This document shows positions 26,320 through 34,157 of a stretch of DNA of 64,000 nt, piece after piece. Each line of letters begins with the position of its first letter. Within the stretch, counting starts at the first letter, position 1. Where the stretch lies: positions 558,001 through 622,000 of the forward strand of contig NZ_FWXV01000001.1 of NCBI RefSeq assembly GCF_900176515.1, written 5' to 3'. The position numbers and the translations under genes are program-made. The stretch comes from Kibdelosporangium aridum. GTDB taxonomy: Bacteria; Actinomycetota; Actinomycetes; Mycobacteriales; Pseudonocardiaceae. The notes under the pieces were generated by a model that searched no databases, had not been told where the DNA came from, and saw nothing but the letters and a program-made list of their open reading frames with translations.

Positions 26320-27839
26320 TGAGTTCTGTGACCCAAGCGGCGGCGGGCGACCAGCTCGCCGCCGCGGCGCGCAACATCACCAAGCGCTACGGCAGGACGG
26401 TGGCGCTCAACGAGGTGGGCATCGAGATCCGTGATGGCGAGTCGCATGCCCTCGTCGGCCGCAACGGCGCCGGTAAGTCCACTTTGGTCTCGGTGCTGAC
26501 CGGGCTCCAGGCGGCCGACAGTGGCGAGGTCACGTTCTACGGCAAGCCTTCGCCGGCGTTGAGCGACCGCGAAGGGTGGCGGCGCAACGTGGCCTGCGTG
26601 TACCAGAGGTCCACGATCATGCCCGCGTTGTCGGTTGCCGAGAACCTCTTCATCAATCGACAGGGCAAGACGCTGATCAGCTGGTCGAAGCTGCGCAAGC
26701 AGTCAGCCGAGCTGCTGGAACCGTTCGGTGTGGACGTGGACGTCACGAAGCCCGCGGCGGAGCTCACGGTCGAGCAACGCCAGCTCGTCGAGATCGCGCG
26801 CGCGCTGTCGGTCGGCGCGAAGTTCATCATCCTGGATGAGCCGACCGCGCAGCTGGACGGCCCGGCGATCGAGCGATTGTTCGAGCGGATGCGGGCGTTG
26901 CAGGACAGCGGGATCACGTTCATGTTCATCTCGCACCACCTGGAAGAGATCTACGAGGTGTGCCAGACCGTCACGGTTTTCCGCGACGCCAAGCACATCC
27001 TCACCGCGCCGGTGGCCGATCTCGGCCGCACCGAACTGGTCGACGCGATGACCGGTGAGCCCGGCGGGTTGTCCGTACCCGGCGCCGCGGACCGTCCGTC
27101 CATCGGCGACAAGTCGACGGTCGCACTGAACCTGCGCGACCTGTCCGGTGACTCGTTCGACAGCATCAACATCGAAGTGCGCAAGGGCGAGGTGATCGGG
27201 CTGGCGGGCAGCGCGTCCAGCGGCAAGCACCAGCTCGCCGAAACGGTGTACGGCCTGCGCAAGGCGTCGTCCGGTGTGATCGAAGTGGACGGCCGGAAGC
27301 TCAAGCCGGGTTCGGTGCTGGACGCGCTGAAGAACGGAATCGGTTGCGTACCACGCGACCGGCACCACCAAGGGCTGGTGCTGGGGTTGAGCATCGCGGA
27401 GAACGCCGCGATGACCGTGATGGACAAGCTTGGGCCCGCCGGCACCGTTCCGCCGAAGCAGCTGGCTCAGGTGGGCAGCAAGGCCATCGAGTCCTACGAC
27501 ATCGTCACGTCGGGTCCTGACCAGCCGGTCTCGGACCTTTCTGGTGGAAACCAGCAGAAAGTCGTGATGGCACGGGCATTGGCCAGCGATCCCAAGGTGC
27601 TGGTGCTGATCAACCCGACCGCGGGCGTGGACGTGAAGTCCAAGGAGTCCCTGCTCGGTGTGGTCGACCGGGTGGCAAGGACGGGCGCCGCGGTGATCGT
27701 GGTGTCCGATGAGCCGGATGACATGCGGGTGTGTGACCGGGTACTGGTGATGTTCCACGGCGAGGTGGCACACGAGTTCGGGCGGGACTGGACCGAGCAG
27801 GACCTGGTCGCGGCCATTGAAGGAGTGACCGAGAAATGA
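26316..27839 (+). CDS. Sugar ABC transporter ATP-binding protein (RbsA-like, two nucleotide-binding domains)
   Basis: This is a 507-residue double ATPase. The first domain has Walker A GRNGAGKST, a modified signature LTVEQRQLVEIARAL and Walker B FIILDEPTAQLD. The second has the degenerate P-loop GSASSGKHQ, a complete LSGGNQQKVVMARAL signature and VLVLINPTAGVD. One normal and one degenerate site is usual for carbohydrate transporters of this family. The ATG overlaps the stop of the binding-protein gene and the 3' end overlaps the permease start (ATGA), giving balanced synthesis of the importer. Confidence 0.94.
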   Translation: MMSSVTQAAAGDQLAAAARNITKRYGRTVALNEVGIEIRDGESHALVGRNGAGKSTLVSVLTGLQAADSGEVTFYGKPSPALSDREGWRRNVACVYQRSTIMPALSVAENLFINRQGKTLISWSKLRKQSAELLEPFGVDVDVTKPAAELTVEQRQLVEIARALSVGAKFIILDEPTAQLDGPAIERLFERMRALQDSGITFMFISHHLEEIYEVCQTVTVFRDAKHILTAPVADLGRTELVDAMTGEPGGLSVPGAADRPSIGDKSTVALNLRDLSGDSFDSINIEVRKGEVIGLAGSASSGKHQLAETVYGLRKASSGVIEVDGRKLKPGSVLDALKNGIGCVPRDRHHQGLVLGLSIAENAAMTVMDKLGPAGTVPPKQLAQVGSKAIESYDIVTSGPDQPVSDLSGGNQQKVVMARALASDPKVLVLINPTAGVDVKSKESLLGVVDRVARTGAAVIVVSDEPDDMRVCDRVLVMFHGEVAHEFGRDWTEQDLVAAIEGVTEK

Positions 27840-28876
27840 CCAAGACAGCGTCGACGGAACCGCTGTCCCCGCAGACCGACGTGGCGACGGCCCCCGCCTC
27901 CGGCCGCCGTCCGCTGATCCGGTTCGCGCGGTTGCGGGATCTGGCACTTGTCCCGGCGATCATCGTACTGATGATCATCGGCGCGATCATCAGCCCGACG
28001 TTCCTGACGCTCGGCAACCTCGCCGACGTGCTGCAGCAGCAGACCGCGCTCGCGCTGCTGGTGCTGGCCGAGGCGATGATCCTGATCACGGGCAAGTTCG
28101 ACCTGTCGCTGGAGTCGACGATGGGGTTCGCCCCCGTCCTGGCGATCGTGCTGGTCGTGCCCACGTCGGCGCACGGGCTGGGCACCGAGTGGCCCCAGTG
28201 GATGGCGGTGCCACTGTGCCTGGTGATCGGTGGTCTGATCGGCGCCTTCAACGGACTGCTCATCCTGAAGTTCCAGCTGTCCGCGTTCATCGTGACGCTC
28301 GGTATGTTGATCACCGTGCGTGGTCTGCACATCGGCTTCTCCGGCGGCAGCAGCCTGTTCGAACTGCCGCAGTCGTTCATGTACCTCGGCTTCGAGAAGT
28401 GGTTCGGGCTGGCCGCCTCGGTGTGGATCGCGCTGATCGCGTTCGTGATCGGCATCATCGCGCTGTCGTACTTCCGGCAGGGCCGGTCGCTGTACGCGAT
28501 CGGTGGCAACGTGGACGCCGCCAAGGCCGCAGGTATCCGGACGAACGCCGTGACCTGGACCGTGCTGATCATCGGCGGCGTGCTCGCCGCGCTCGCGGGC
28601 ACGCTGGAGACTGGCCGCCTCGGCGCGATCGGTGCCAATATGGGCGAGCAGCTGATCTTCATGGTGTTCGCGGCCGCGGTGATCGGCGGGATCAGCCTCA
28701 ACGGCGGCAAGGGCACGTTGTTCGGCGCGCTGTGTGGTGTGCTGATGCTTGGCCTGATCCAGAACCTGCTGACTCTGATGAGCGTCAGCGGGCACTGGTT
28801 CAAAGCGATCTACGGTGCCATCATCCTCATCGCGCTTGTGCTGTCCCGACTGACGACCGGCAAGGCTCAGGAGTAA
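27836..28876 (+). CDS. Sugar ABC transporter permease (RbsC-like)
   Basis: This 346-residue integral membrane protein has about eight to ten helices. Family features include TLGNLADVLQQQTALALLVLAEAMILITGKFDLS, the GGLIGAFNGLLI cytoplasmic loop, and GGNVDAAKAAGIRTNAV, followed by AVIGGISLNGGKGTLFGA near the end. A 38-residue charged N-terminal extension precedes the first helix. It forms the channel for the sugar importer with the preceding two genes and overlaps the ATPase gene by four bases. Confidence 0.94.
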   Translation: MTKTASTEPLSPQTDVATAPASGRRPLIRFARLRDLALVPAIIVLMIIGAIISPTFLTLGNLADVLQQQTALALLVLAEAMILITGKFDLSLESTMGFAPVLAIVLVVPTSAHGLGTEWPQWMAVPLCLVIGGLIGAFNGLLILKFQLSAFIVTLGMLITVRGLHIGFSGGSSLFELPQSFMYLGFEKWFGLAASVWIALIAFVIGIIALSYFRQGRSLYAIGGNVDAAKAAGIRTNAVTWTVLIIGGVLAALAGTLETGRLGAIGANMGEQLIFMVFAAAVIGGISLNGGKGTLFGALCGVLMLGLIQNLLTLMSVSGHWFKAIYGAIILIALVLSRLTTGKAQE

Positions 28877-28883
28877 AGGCTCT

Positions 28884-29198
28884 ATGGAGACGGTTGCGTT
28901 ACACACCCGGCTCAAGCCGGGCAGGGAAGCCGACTACGACCGTGAGCACGCGGTCATCCCGCAGGAGCTGGACGAGGCCCTGCGGGAGGCGGGCGTGCAC
29001 ACGTGGCGGATCTGGCGCAGTGGCCGGGATCTGTTCCACGTCGTCGAAGTCGACGACTACGCCCGGATGCGTGAGCGGCTGCGGGATCATCCGGCGAACA
29101 TCCCGTGGCAGGCTCGGATGGCCGAGTTGCTGGAGGTCGAGGACGACTACTCCGGCGCGCAGCCGGACGTCAAGAAGGTCTGGGAGCTGCCGTCATGA
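28884..29198 (+). CDS. L-rhamnose/L-fucose mutarotase family protein (RhaM-like)
   Basis: This 104-residue ferredoxin-like-fold sugar mutarotase equilibrates alpha and beta anomers of the imported sugar. It begins METVALHTRLKPGREADYDREH and contains HTWRIWRSGRDLFHVVEVDDY and WQARMAELLE, conserved in the RhaM (COG3254) family. In oxidative fucose clusters a member of this family supplies the anomer that the sugar dehydrogenase uses. It overlaps the next gene as ATGA. The true substrate (L-fucose versus L-rhamnose) is inferred from the dehydratase. Confidence 0.9.
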   Translation: METVALHTRLKPGREADYDREHAVIPQELDEALREAGVHTWRIWRSGRDLFHVVEVDDYARMRERLRDHPANIPWQARMAELLEVEDDYSGAQPDVKKVWELPS

Positions 29199-30136
29199 AG
29201 GTTGATGTCACGAAGTTCGGCTTCGGCGCGGCCGGAATCGGCAACCTGTACACCGAAGTGTCCGACGCCGACGCCGAAGCAGCACTGCAGGCCGCGTGGG
29301 ACGCGGGCGTTCGGTACTTCGACACCGCACCTCACTATGGGCTTGGCCTGTCGGAGCGTCGCCTCGGCAAGTTCCTTGCCGGGTTGCCGAGGGACGAGTA
29401 CGTGGTGTCCACAAAGGTCGGCCGGATCCTCAAGCCCTGCGACGGCACCGGATTGGACCTGGACAACGGGTTCGCGGTGCCGCGGAAGTACCGGCGCGTG
29501 TGGGACTTCAGCGCGGACGGGATCCGCCGGTCGGTCGAGTCCTCCTTGGAGCGTCTCGGCCTTGACCGGGTCGACATCCTGCTGCTGCACGACCCGGACG
29601 AGCACTGGGAACAGGCCTCGCAAGAAGGTTTCCCTGCGCTGGACGAGCTGCGCGCGCAAGGCGCGGTCGGCGCGATCGGTGTCGGGATGAACCAGTGGGA
29701 GATGCCCGCCCGGTTCGTCCGGGAGACCTCGATCGACGTGGTGATGCTCGCCGGCCGCTACACCCTGCTTGAGCAGACCGCCGCCGAGCAGTTCCTGCCG
29801 CTGTGCCAGGAGCGCGGGGTTTCCGTTCTCGCGGCGGGTGTTTTCAACTCAGGCATGCTCGCTCGTACGACAGTTCCCGACGACGCGAAGTACAACTACT
29901 CGCAGGCACCACGTGAGCTAGTCGTTCGTGCGCAGCGGATCGCGGCGGTCTGCGAACGGCATGGTGCGACCTTGCCGCAGGCGGCCGTACAGTTCGTGCT
30001 GCGTCACCCGAGTGTGGCTTCCGTTGTGCTCGGCGTGAAGTCGGCTGAGCAGGCCGCCCGCAACGCGGACCTGTTCGACAAGCCGGTGCCGGACGAGCTC
30101 TGGGACGACCTGCGTGCGGAAGGCTTGCTTGGATGA
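29195..30136 (+). CDS. Aldo/keto reductase, probable L-fucose dehydrogenase
   Basis: This is a 313-residue aldo/keto reductase fold enzyme. The catalytic Asp and Tyr are in FDTAPHYGLGLSERRLG, the Lys in VVSTKVGRI and the His in LLLHDPDEHW. It is related to the pyridoxal 4-dehydrogenase and L-fucose/D-threo-aldose dehydrogenase group. In this operon it would oxidise L-fucose to L-fuconolactone. It overlaps both neighbours by four bases (ATGA), which indicates tight coupling with the mutarotase and the lactonase. Confidence 0.9.
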   Translation: MKVDVTKFGFGAAGIGNLYTEVSDADAEAALQAAWDAGVRYFDTAPHYGLGLSERRLGKFLAGLPRDEYVVSTKVGRILKPCDGTGLDLDNGFAVPRKYRRVWDFSADGIRRSVESSLERLGLDRVDILLLHDPDEHWEQASQEGFPALDELRAQGAVGAIGVGMNQWEMPARFVRETSIDVVMLAGRYTLLEQTAAEQFLPLCQERGVSVLAAGVFNSGMLARTTVPDDAKYNYSQAPRELVVRAQRIAAVCERHGATLPQAAVQFVLRHPSVASVVLGVKSAEQAARNADLFDKPVPDELWDDLRAEGLLG

Positions 30137-30966
30137 GGGTTGACGCGCACCACCACCTCTGGGACCTGTCGGTTCGCGACCAGGACTGGATCGACCCCGT
30201 GACGATGGCGGTGATCCGCCGTGACTTCGACGTGTCGGATCTGGCCGCGGCGGTTGCCGGGTTCGACCGGACAGTGCTCGTCCAGACGGTCACCGTGGCC
30301 GAGGAGACACCGGAATTCCTGGCGGTCGCCGCTTCGTCGGACTTGATCGGCGCGGTGGTCGGCTGGGTTGATCTGACGTCGCCGTCGGTCGCGGACGACT
30401 TGGCCGCGCTGCGTGCTGGCGCGGGCGGGGAGTGGTTGCGCGGCATCCGGCACCAGGTCCAGGGCGAGGCCGATCCCCGGTGGCTGTGCCGTGACGACGT
30501 TCAGCGCGGGCTGCAGGCGGTGTTCGACGCGGGCCTGTTGTACGAGCTTTTGGTGCTGCCGCACCAGCTTGAGGCGTCGATCGAGACCGTTGCGGCGTTC
30601 CAGGACCACCCGTTCGTTCTGGATCACTGCGCCAAACCGCCGATCGCGGGAGGTGCCCTGGAGCCTTGGGCCTCGTTGATCGGTGAACTCGCCGGCTTCG
30701 ACAACGTGACGTGCAAGCTGTCCGGGCTGGTCACCGAAGCGGACTGGGCTAAGTGGACGGTCGATGACCTGCGGCCGTATGCCGAGGTTGTGCTCGAAGC
30801 GTTCGGGCCGTCGCGGGTGATGTTCGGCTCGGACTGGCCGGTGTGCCTGCTCGCGGGTTCGTACGCGGATGTTGTCGAAGCCGCGGAAGACCTGACCTCG
30901 GGCCTCTCGCAGGCGGACCGGGATCAGGTCTTCGGGGGTACGGCGGCTCGGGTTTACCGGCTCTGA
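30133..30966 (+). CDS. Amidohydrolase-family L-fuconolactonase
   Basis: This 277-residue TIM-barrel enzyme of the amidohydrolase superfamily (COG3618 type) would open L-fuconolactone to L-fuconate. It begins MRVDAHHHLWDL, the HxH metal-site motif. Further conserved residues are VLDHCAKPPI (His on strand 6) and VMFGSDWPVCLL (Asp on strand 8). It is the last gene of the fucose operon, coupled by ATGA to the dehydrogenase. Its 3' end overlaps the convergent MFS gene by 13 bases, and no separate terminator is seen. Confidence 0.9.
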   Translation: MRVDAHHHLWDLSVRDQDWIDPVTMAVIRRDFDVSDLAAAVAGFDRTVLVQTVTVAEETPEFLAVAASSDLIGAVVGWVDLTSPSVADDLAALRAGAGGEWLRGIRHQVQGEADPRWLCRDDVQRGLQAVFDAGLLYELLVLPHQLEASIETVAAFQDHPFVLDHCAKPPIAGGALEPWASLIGELAGFDNVTCKLSGLVTEADWAKWTVDDLRPYAEVVLEAFGPSRVMFGSDWPVCLLAGSYADVVEAAEDLTSGLSQADRDQVFGGTAARVYRL

Positions 30967-32114
30967 AGGACCTTCTTGCGGTCGAGCAGGCCCGAGTACA
31001 GCGCCACGCCGAGACCGGCGATCGCCAGCAACGCGCCGATCCAGTTCGGGGCGGTGTAGCCGAGGCCCTTGTCGATCGCGAGGCCGCCGAGCCACGCGCC
31101 ACCCGCGTTGCCGAGGTTGAACGCGGCGATGTTGGCGGCTGACGCCAGTGCTGGCGCCCCTTCGGCTTTGTCCATCACGCGGGCTTGAAGTGGTGCCACG
31201 GTCGCGAAGCCCGCCGCACCGAACAACAGGATCGTGATGGCTGCGGGGATCTGGGCGTGCGCGGTGAACGTGAAGACCGCCAGGACAACGGCCAGCGCTG
31301 CCAGGATTCCGTACAGGCTCGGCATGAGTGCCTTGTCCGCGGCCTTGCCGCCGAACAGGTTGCCTGCGACCAGGCCGACGCCGAACAGCACGAGCAGCCA
31401 CGTCACCATGCCGGACGAGAACCCGGCGACCTCGGTCATCATCGGCGCGATGTAGGTGAAGGACGCGAACACACCGGCGAACCCGAGCGCGGTCATGGCC
31501 AGCGCAAGCCACACCTGCGGACGTTTGAACACGGCCAGTTCGTGACGCAGGTTGGTCGTGGTGTCCTTGGGCAGGTCAGGGACCAACGCGATGATCCCGA
31601 CCAGGCCGATCACACCGAGGATGGCCACGGCCCAGAACGTCGACCGCCACCCAAGCGCTTGGCCAAGAGCGGTCCCCAGTGGCACGCCGAGCACGTTGGC
31701 CACCGTCAAGCCGGTGAACATCATCGCGATCGCGCTGGCTTGCTTGGCGGGCGCGACCAGGCTCGCGGCGACAACCGACCCGACGCCGAAAAAGGCACCG
31801 TGGGACAGCGCGGCCACGATGCGCCCGGTCATCAGCAGCCCGTATGTGGGGGCGATCGCGGCGAGGACGTTGCCTGCGATGAAGAGCGCCATCAGCCCGA
31901 TGAGCAGGCGTTTACGCGACCAGCGGGACCCGACTGCGGTGAGAAGAGGCGCGCCGACGACGACGCCGAGCGCGTAACCGGAGATCAGCAGCCCGGCGGA
32001 GGGGATGCTGACGGAGTAGGTGGCGGCGACTTCGGGCAGCAGCCCCATGATGACGAACTCGGTCGTTCCGATCCCGAAAGCACCGATTGCCAGCGCCAGA
32101 AGCGCAGCGGGCAT
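30954..32114 (-). CDS. MFS transporter, DHA1 type (AraJ/YdhP-like efflux)
   Basis: This 386-residue protein has 12 predicted membrane helices. It begins MPAALLALAIGAFGIGTTEFVIMGLLP, the motif typical of the AraJ/Bcr-type drug:H+ antiporters, and has GSRWSRKRLL as motif A in the first cytoplasmic loop. CTGGAGTG lies 7-8 bases before ATG 32114. The divergent MarR gene is its likely regulator. It is not part of the fucose operon; the pairing with MarR points to export of a toxic small molecule. Confidence 0.92.
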   Translation of the reverse strand: MPAALLALAIGAFGIGTTEFVIMGLLPEVAATYSVSIPSAGLLISGYALGVVVGAPLLTAVGSRWSRKRLLIGLMALFIAGNVLAAIAPTYGLLMTGRIVAALSHGAFFGVGSVVAASLVAPAKQASAIAMMFTGLTVANVLGVPLGTALGQALGWRSTFWAVAILGVIGLVGIIALVPDLPKDTTTNLRHELAVFKRPQVWLALAMTALGFAGVFASFTYIAPMMTEVAGFSSGMVTWLLVLFGVGLVAGNLFGGKAADKALMPSLYGILAALAVVLAVFTFTAHAQIPAAITILLFGAAGFATVAPLQARVMDKAEGAPALASAANIAAFNLGNAGGAWLGGLAIDKGLGYTAPNWIGALLAIAGLGVALYSGLLDRKKVLQSR

Positions 32115-32276
32115 GACGTTCACTCCAGATAGTTGCACACGCGGGTATTTGCTCGTGCCTAATACTGCGGCGCGCATGAAGTCGATGCAAGTGATCAAGC
32201 GGTGAACCCGGTCACGCCACCGGCCCCTGTGCCGGTCGCTCCAGCGAAGGCCAGGGAAGGTTCCACACTCCAGTAG

Positions 32277-32308
32277 AGTTGCAATTACCGGCTTCCGAGA
32301 AAGTTGCA
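32277..32308. promoter_or_regulatory. Repeated AGTTGCA motif in the marR/MFS divergent region
   Basis: AGTTGCA occurs at 32277-32283 and 32302-32308 (25 bases apart, same orientation) and again at 32131-32137 next to the MFS start. The first copy extends to a TTGCAA palindrome. These are candidate MarR binding sites; the assignment is from inspection only. Confidence 0.35.
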
Positions 32309-32337
32309 GGCGCCGTGTAGTGGAGGAGTGGTGCACC

Positions 32338-32796
32338 ATGTCGCTGGACGACGACGCCGCTGAGGCGCGCGCACAGGGATGGCGGACGCTCGCGGCCCTG
32401 CACGCGTCTCTGGAAGACGCGCTCGAGCGCGCCTTGCAGCGTGAGCACGACTTGTCCGTGAGTGAATACAGCGTTCTCGACGTGCTGGCCCGTCAGGACG
32501 GCTGGCACATGAGGATGAACCAGCTTTCCCGCGCCGTGGTCCTCAGCCAGTCCGCCACGACCCGGTTGGTGACGCGCATGGAGAACCGCGGGTTCCTTCA
32601 GCGGTACCTGTGCCCGACCGACCGGCGCGGGATCTACACCGAGGTGACGCCGGCCGGGCAGGACCTCCTGTCGAAGGCCCGCCCGCTGCACGACGCCACG
32701 CTGGCCGAGGCATTGCGGGAAGCCCAGAAGCTGCCGGAGCTCGCGCCGTTGGTCGACGCGCTCGCGCGGCTGCCGGTCAGCCCTGCGAAGGCTTGA
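32338..32796 (+). CDS. MarR family transcriptional regulator
   Basis: This is a 152-residue winged-helix regulator: SVSEYSVLDVLARQDG, then RMNQLSRAVVLSQSATTRLVTRMENRGFLQRYLCPTDRRGIYTEVTPAG (recognition helix and beta wing). GGAGGAG lies about 9 bases before ATG 32338. It is divergent from the MFS efflux gene, the classical arrangement in which MarR represses a transporter until a ligand is bound. The 3' end overlaps the convergent nitroreductase by 20 bases. Confidence 0.92.
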   Translation: MSLDDDAAEARAQGWRTLAALHASLEDALERALQREHDLSVSEYSVLDVLARQDGWHMRMNQLSRAVVLSQSATTRLVTRMENRGFLQRYLCPTDRRGIYTEVTPAGQDLLSKARPLHDATLAEALREAQKLPELAPLVDALARLPVSPAKA

Positions 32797-33394
32797 ACCG
32801 GCCCCAGTGCCCGTGGTGGATGACCTCGTCGGTGCCACGCCGGCGCCTGGTCTTGGCTGAGCCTTCGACGGGCTGCTCTTCGGCGCGGTAGCCGATCAGG
32901 ATCGCGCCAATCGGCGTGTACTCGTCCGGAACCCCGTATTCGGCGCGGAATTGCGCCATCTGTTCCGGCCGGATGCCGAAGAAGAACCCGCCAAGGCCTT
33001 CGTCGATCGCCGACAACAGCAACAGCAACGCGGCCATACCGGTGTCGATGTACCAGTACGGCACCGGCCACCGGGCTTCCGCCTTGTCCTGCCACCCCTT
33101 GTCCGGCTCGGCGTAACGGTCCAGATACGCCTGCTTGTGCGCCAACGGAACAACGATCAAGGGCGCGTCACGCGTGGTCGGCCAGGCTTCCACAACCCAA
33201 GGCGCGGCGACATCCCAGAACCGCGCGCGGTCTTCGGCGTACGTCAGCGAAAGAAACGCGTACCCCTGCGAGAAACCGGCCGAGGGCGCGCGCAGGGCGC
33301 TGGCCAGGATCCGGTCGACGACTTCGGGCGCCAGCGGCTGATCGGTGAAGTGCCTGACCATCCGGCGACGCCGGATCACCTCGGTGAATTCCAC
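32777..33394 (-). CDS. Nitroreductase-family flavoprotein
   Basis: This 205-residue FMN-dependent oxidoreductase has the N-terminal FTEVIRRRRMVRHFTDQPL with the FMN-phosphate-binding Arg residues, SALRAPSAGFSQGYAFL, and a C-terminal TPIGAILIGYRAEEQP. A central AALLLLLSAIDEGLGGFFFGI is typical of F420- or NAD(P)H-linked nitroreductase-like proteins in actinobacteria. It starts at GTG 33394. The physiological substrate is unknown; nitroaromatic or quinone reduction is the family activity. Confidence 0.9.
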   Translation of the reverse strand: MEFTEVIRRRRMVRHFTDQPLAPEVVDRILASALRAPSAGFSQGYAFLSLTYAEDRARFWDVAAPWVVEAWPTTRDAPLIVVPLAHKQAYLDRYAEPDKGWQDKAEARWPVPYWYIDTGMAALLLLLSAIDEGLGGFFFGIRPEQMAQFRAEYGVPDEYTPIGAILIGYRAEEQPVEGSAKTRRRRGTDEVIHHGHWGRFKPSQG

Positions 33395-33540
33395 GCCGAT
33401 GATCCTAAGTGGCTAACGGCGTATCAGTGGGTAGCCGAAGGTATGGACGTCCCACCCAAGCCGGCGTTGAGCGGACCACCAGGGCGGCACGAGCCTCCAG
33501 GTGTGCAATGCGGAATCGCCTGGGAGAGGAGAGAACAGTC

Positions 33541-33666
33541 ATGCCCGACATTCCGACGCGCGAGGACGAACTGGCCGTTACACAGACCGAGGAGGTGCCG
33601 TCCCCGCGCGCGTCCGAGGACAGCGAATTCGAGTACGAGCCGACCATCATGCGCGGGCTTGAGTGA
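33541..33666 (+). CDS. 41-residue acidic small protein of unknown function
   Basis: A small ORF with a strong ribosome-binding region (GGGAGAGGAGAG about 6 bases upstream of ATG 33541) encodes a 41-residue peptide with 12 acidic and 3 basic residues, no Cys and no hydrophobic helix. It begins MPDIPTREDE and ends EYEPTIMRGLE. The combination of a good start signal, GC-biased codons and a stop just before the 6C RNA terminator suggests a real gene. It could be an unmodified small protein or a peptide precursor, but no maturation enzyme is recognisable beside it apart from the divergent nitroreductase. Confidence 0.5.
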   Translation: MPDIPTREDELAVTQTEEVPSPRASEDSEFEYEPTIMRGLE

Positions 33667-33684
33667 CGACTTCGCTGTCCGTTA

Positions 33685-33733
33685 ACGGAAAACGGGCACC
33701 CCTGGCCGCCTGGGGGTCGCGGTCCAGGGGTGC
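33685..33733 (-). terminator. Rho-independent terminator of the 6C RNA
   Basis: On the minus strand GCACCCCTGG (33733-33724) pairs perfectly with CCAGGGGTGC (33705-33696), followed by CCGTTTTCC. The 10-bp stem plus T-run is a canonical intrinsic terminator for leftward transcription. Confidence 0.75.
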
Positions 33734-33910
33734 GGGTGGCCTCAGGGACAGCCACCATTCAATTGGCATTTCAGGGTTGCGGAGTTAGAGCGCCCCTGGC
33801 TCGCGGAGGGGGGATACGCGAGCCAGAGGCGCCAAGGGCGGCTCTAGGGGTGAACCACCCTTTTAGCGGCCCCTGGCCGGTGGAGGGGGGATACACAGGC
33901 CAGAGGCACT
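33685..33910 (-). ncRNA. 6C small RNA (two hairpins with six-cytosine loops)
   Basis: Read on the minus strand, two hairpins each display an identical 13-base loop GTATCCCCCCTCC (33894-33882 and 33817-33805), containing six consecutive C residues. Stem B is 33868-33881/33895-33907, and stem A is 33790-33804/33818-33832 with 14 pairs and one C-A mismatch. The same mismatch is at the same position in both stems. The apical pairs differ between the copies but keep pairing (T-A versus C-G, C-G versus T-A). Two C6-loop hairpins followed by an intrinsic terminator is the definition of the actinobacterial 6C RNA, a conserved regulatory RNA. The exact 5' end is not determined. Confidence 0.85.
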
Positions 33911-33957
33911 ACGTGGGCGCCCTGGGGGTTGGCGCCCGCTCGGGGACAAAGTCTGGG

Positions 33958-34061
33958 CTGGTGCGGCGGTCGCCTCGCGGCGAGTGGCGCATGGGGGCTC
34001 CGGCTTTACCCGGTATTCCCCGATGGCTTTGGGTGAGGCCCGGGGACTCGTTCCGCACCAG
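33958..34061. other. Unassigned structured element between the 6C RNA and DUF4383 gene
   Basis: Nested complementary segments enclose the whole stretch: CTGGTGCGG (33958-33966) with CCGCACCAG (34053-34061), CGAGT (33981-33985) with ACTCG (34046-34050), GGGG (33994-33997) with CCCC (34018-34021), and CCGG (34000-34003) with CCGG (34010-34013). CCCC 34018-34021 could alternatively pair with GGGG 34042-34045. It could be a plus-strand leader of the DUF4383 gene, 97 bases downstream, or the upstream region of the minus-strand 6C RNA. No known riboswitch class could be matched with confidence. This stretch and the 6C RNA account for most of the 491-base gap 33667-34157. Confidence 0.45.
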
Positions 34062-34157
34062 TCACCTAGCTTAACTCGCTTCGCCGCTGTGGTGTTCCGG
34101 ACGCGAGTGTGACGTGGCTCGCCACCGGGTAGCCCAGTGGTGGAAGGGAGAACAGCC

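Noticed and set aside
30954..32114. MFS protein as the fucose importer
   Set aside because: It is on the opposite strand, pairs with a divergent MarR gene and has the AraJ-type efflux N-terminus; the operon has its own ABC importer.
33394..33666. RiPP gene cluster (nitroreductase plus small peptide)
   Set aside because: No cyclase, YcaO, lanthipeptide synthetase or radical SAM gene is near, and the nitroreductase is on the opposite strand.
33958..34061. Cobalamin riboswitch on the minus strand
   Set aside because: Only a GGGGAA...CCGG hairpin stretch is similar. The conserved B12 box and the other helices are absent, and no cobalamin gene follows.
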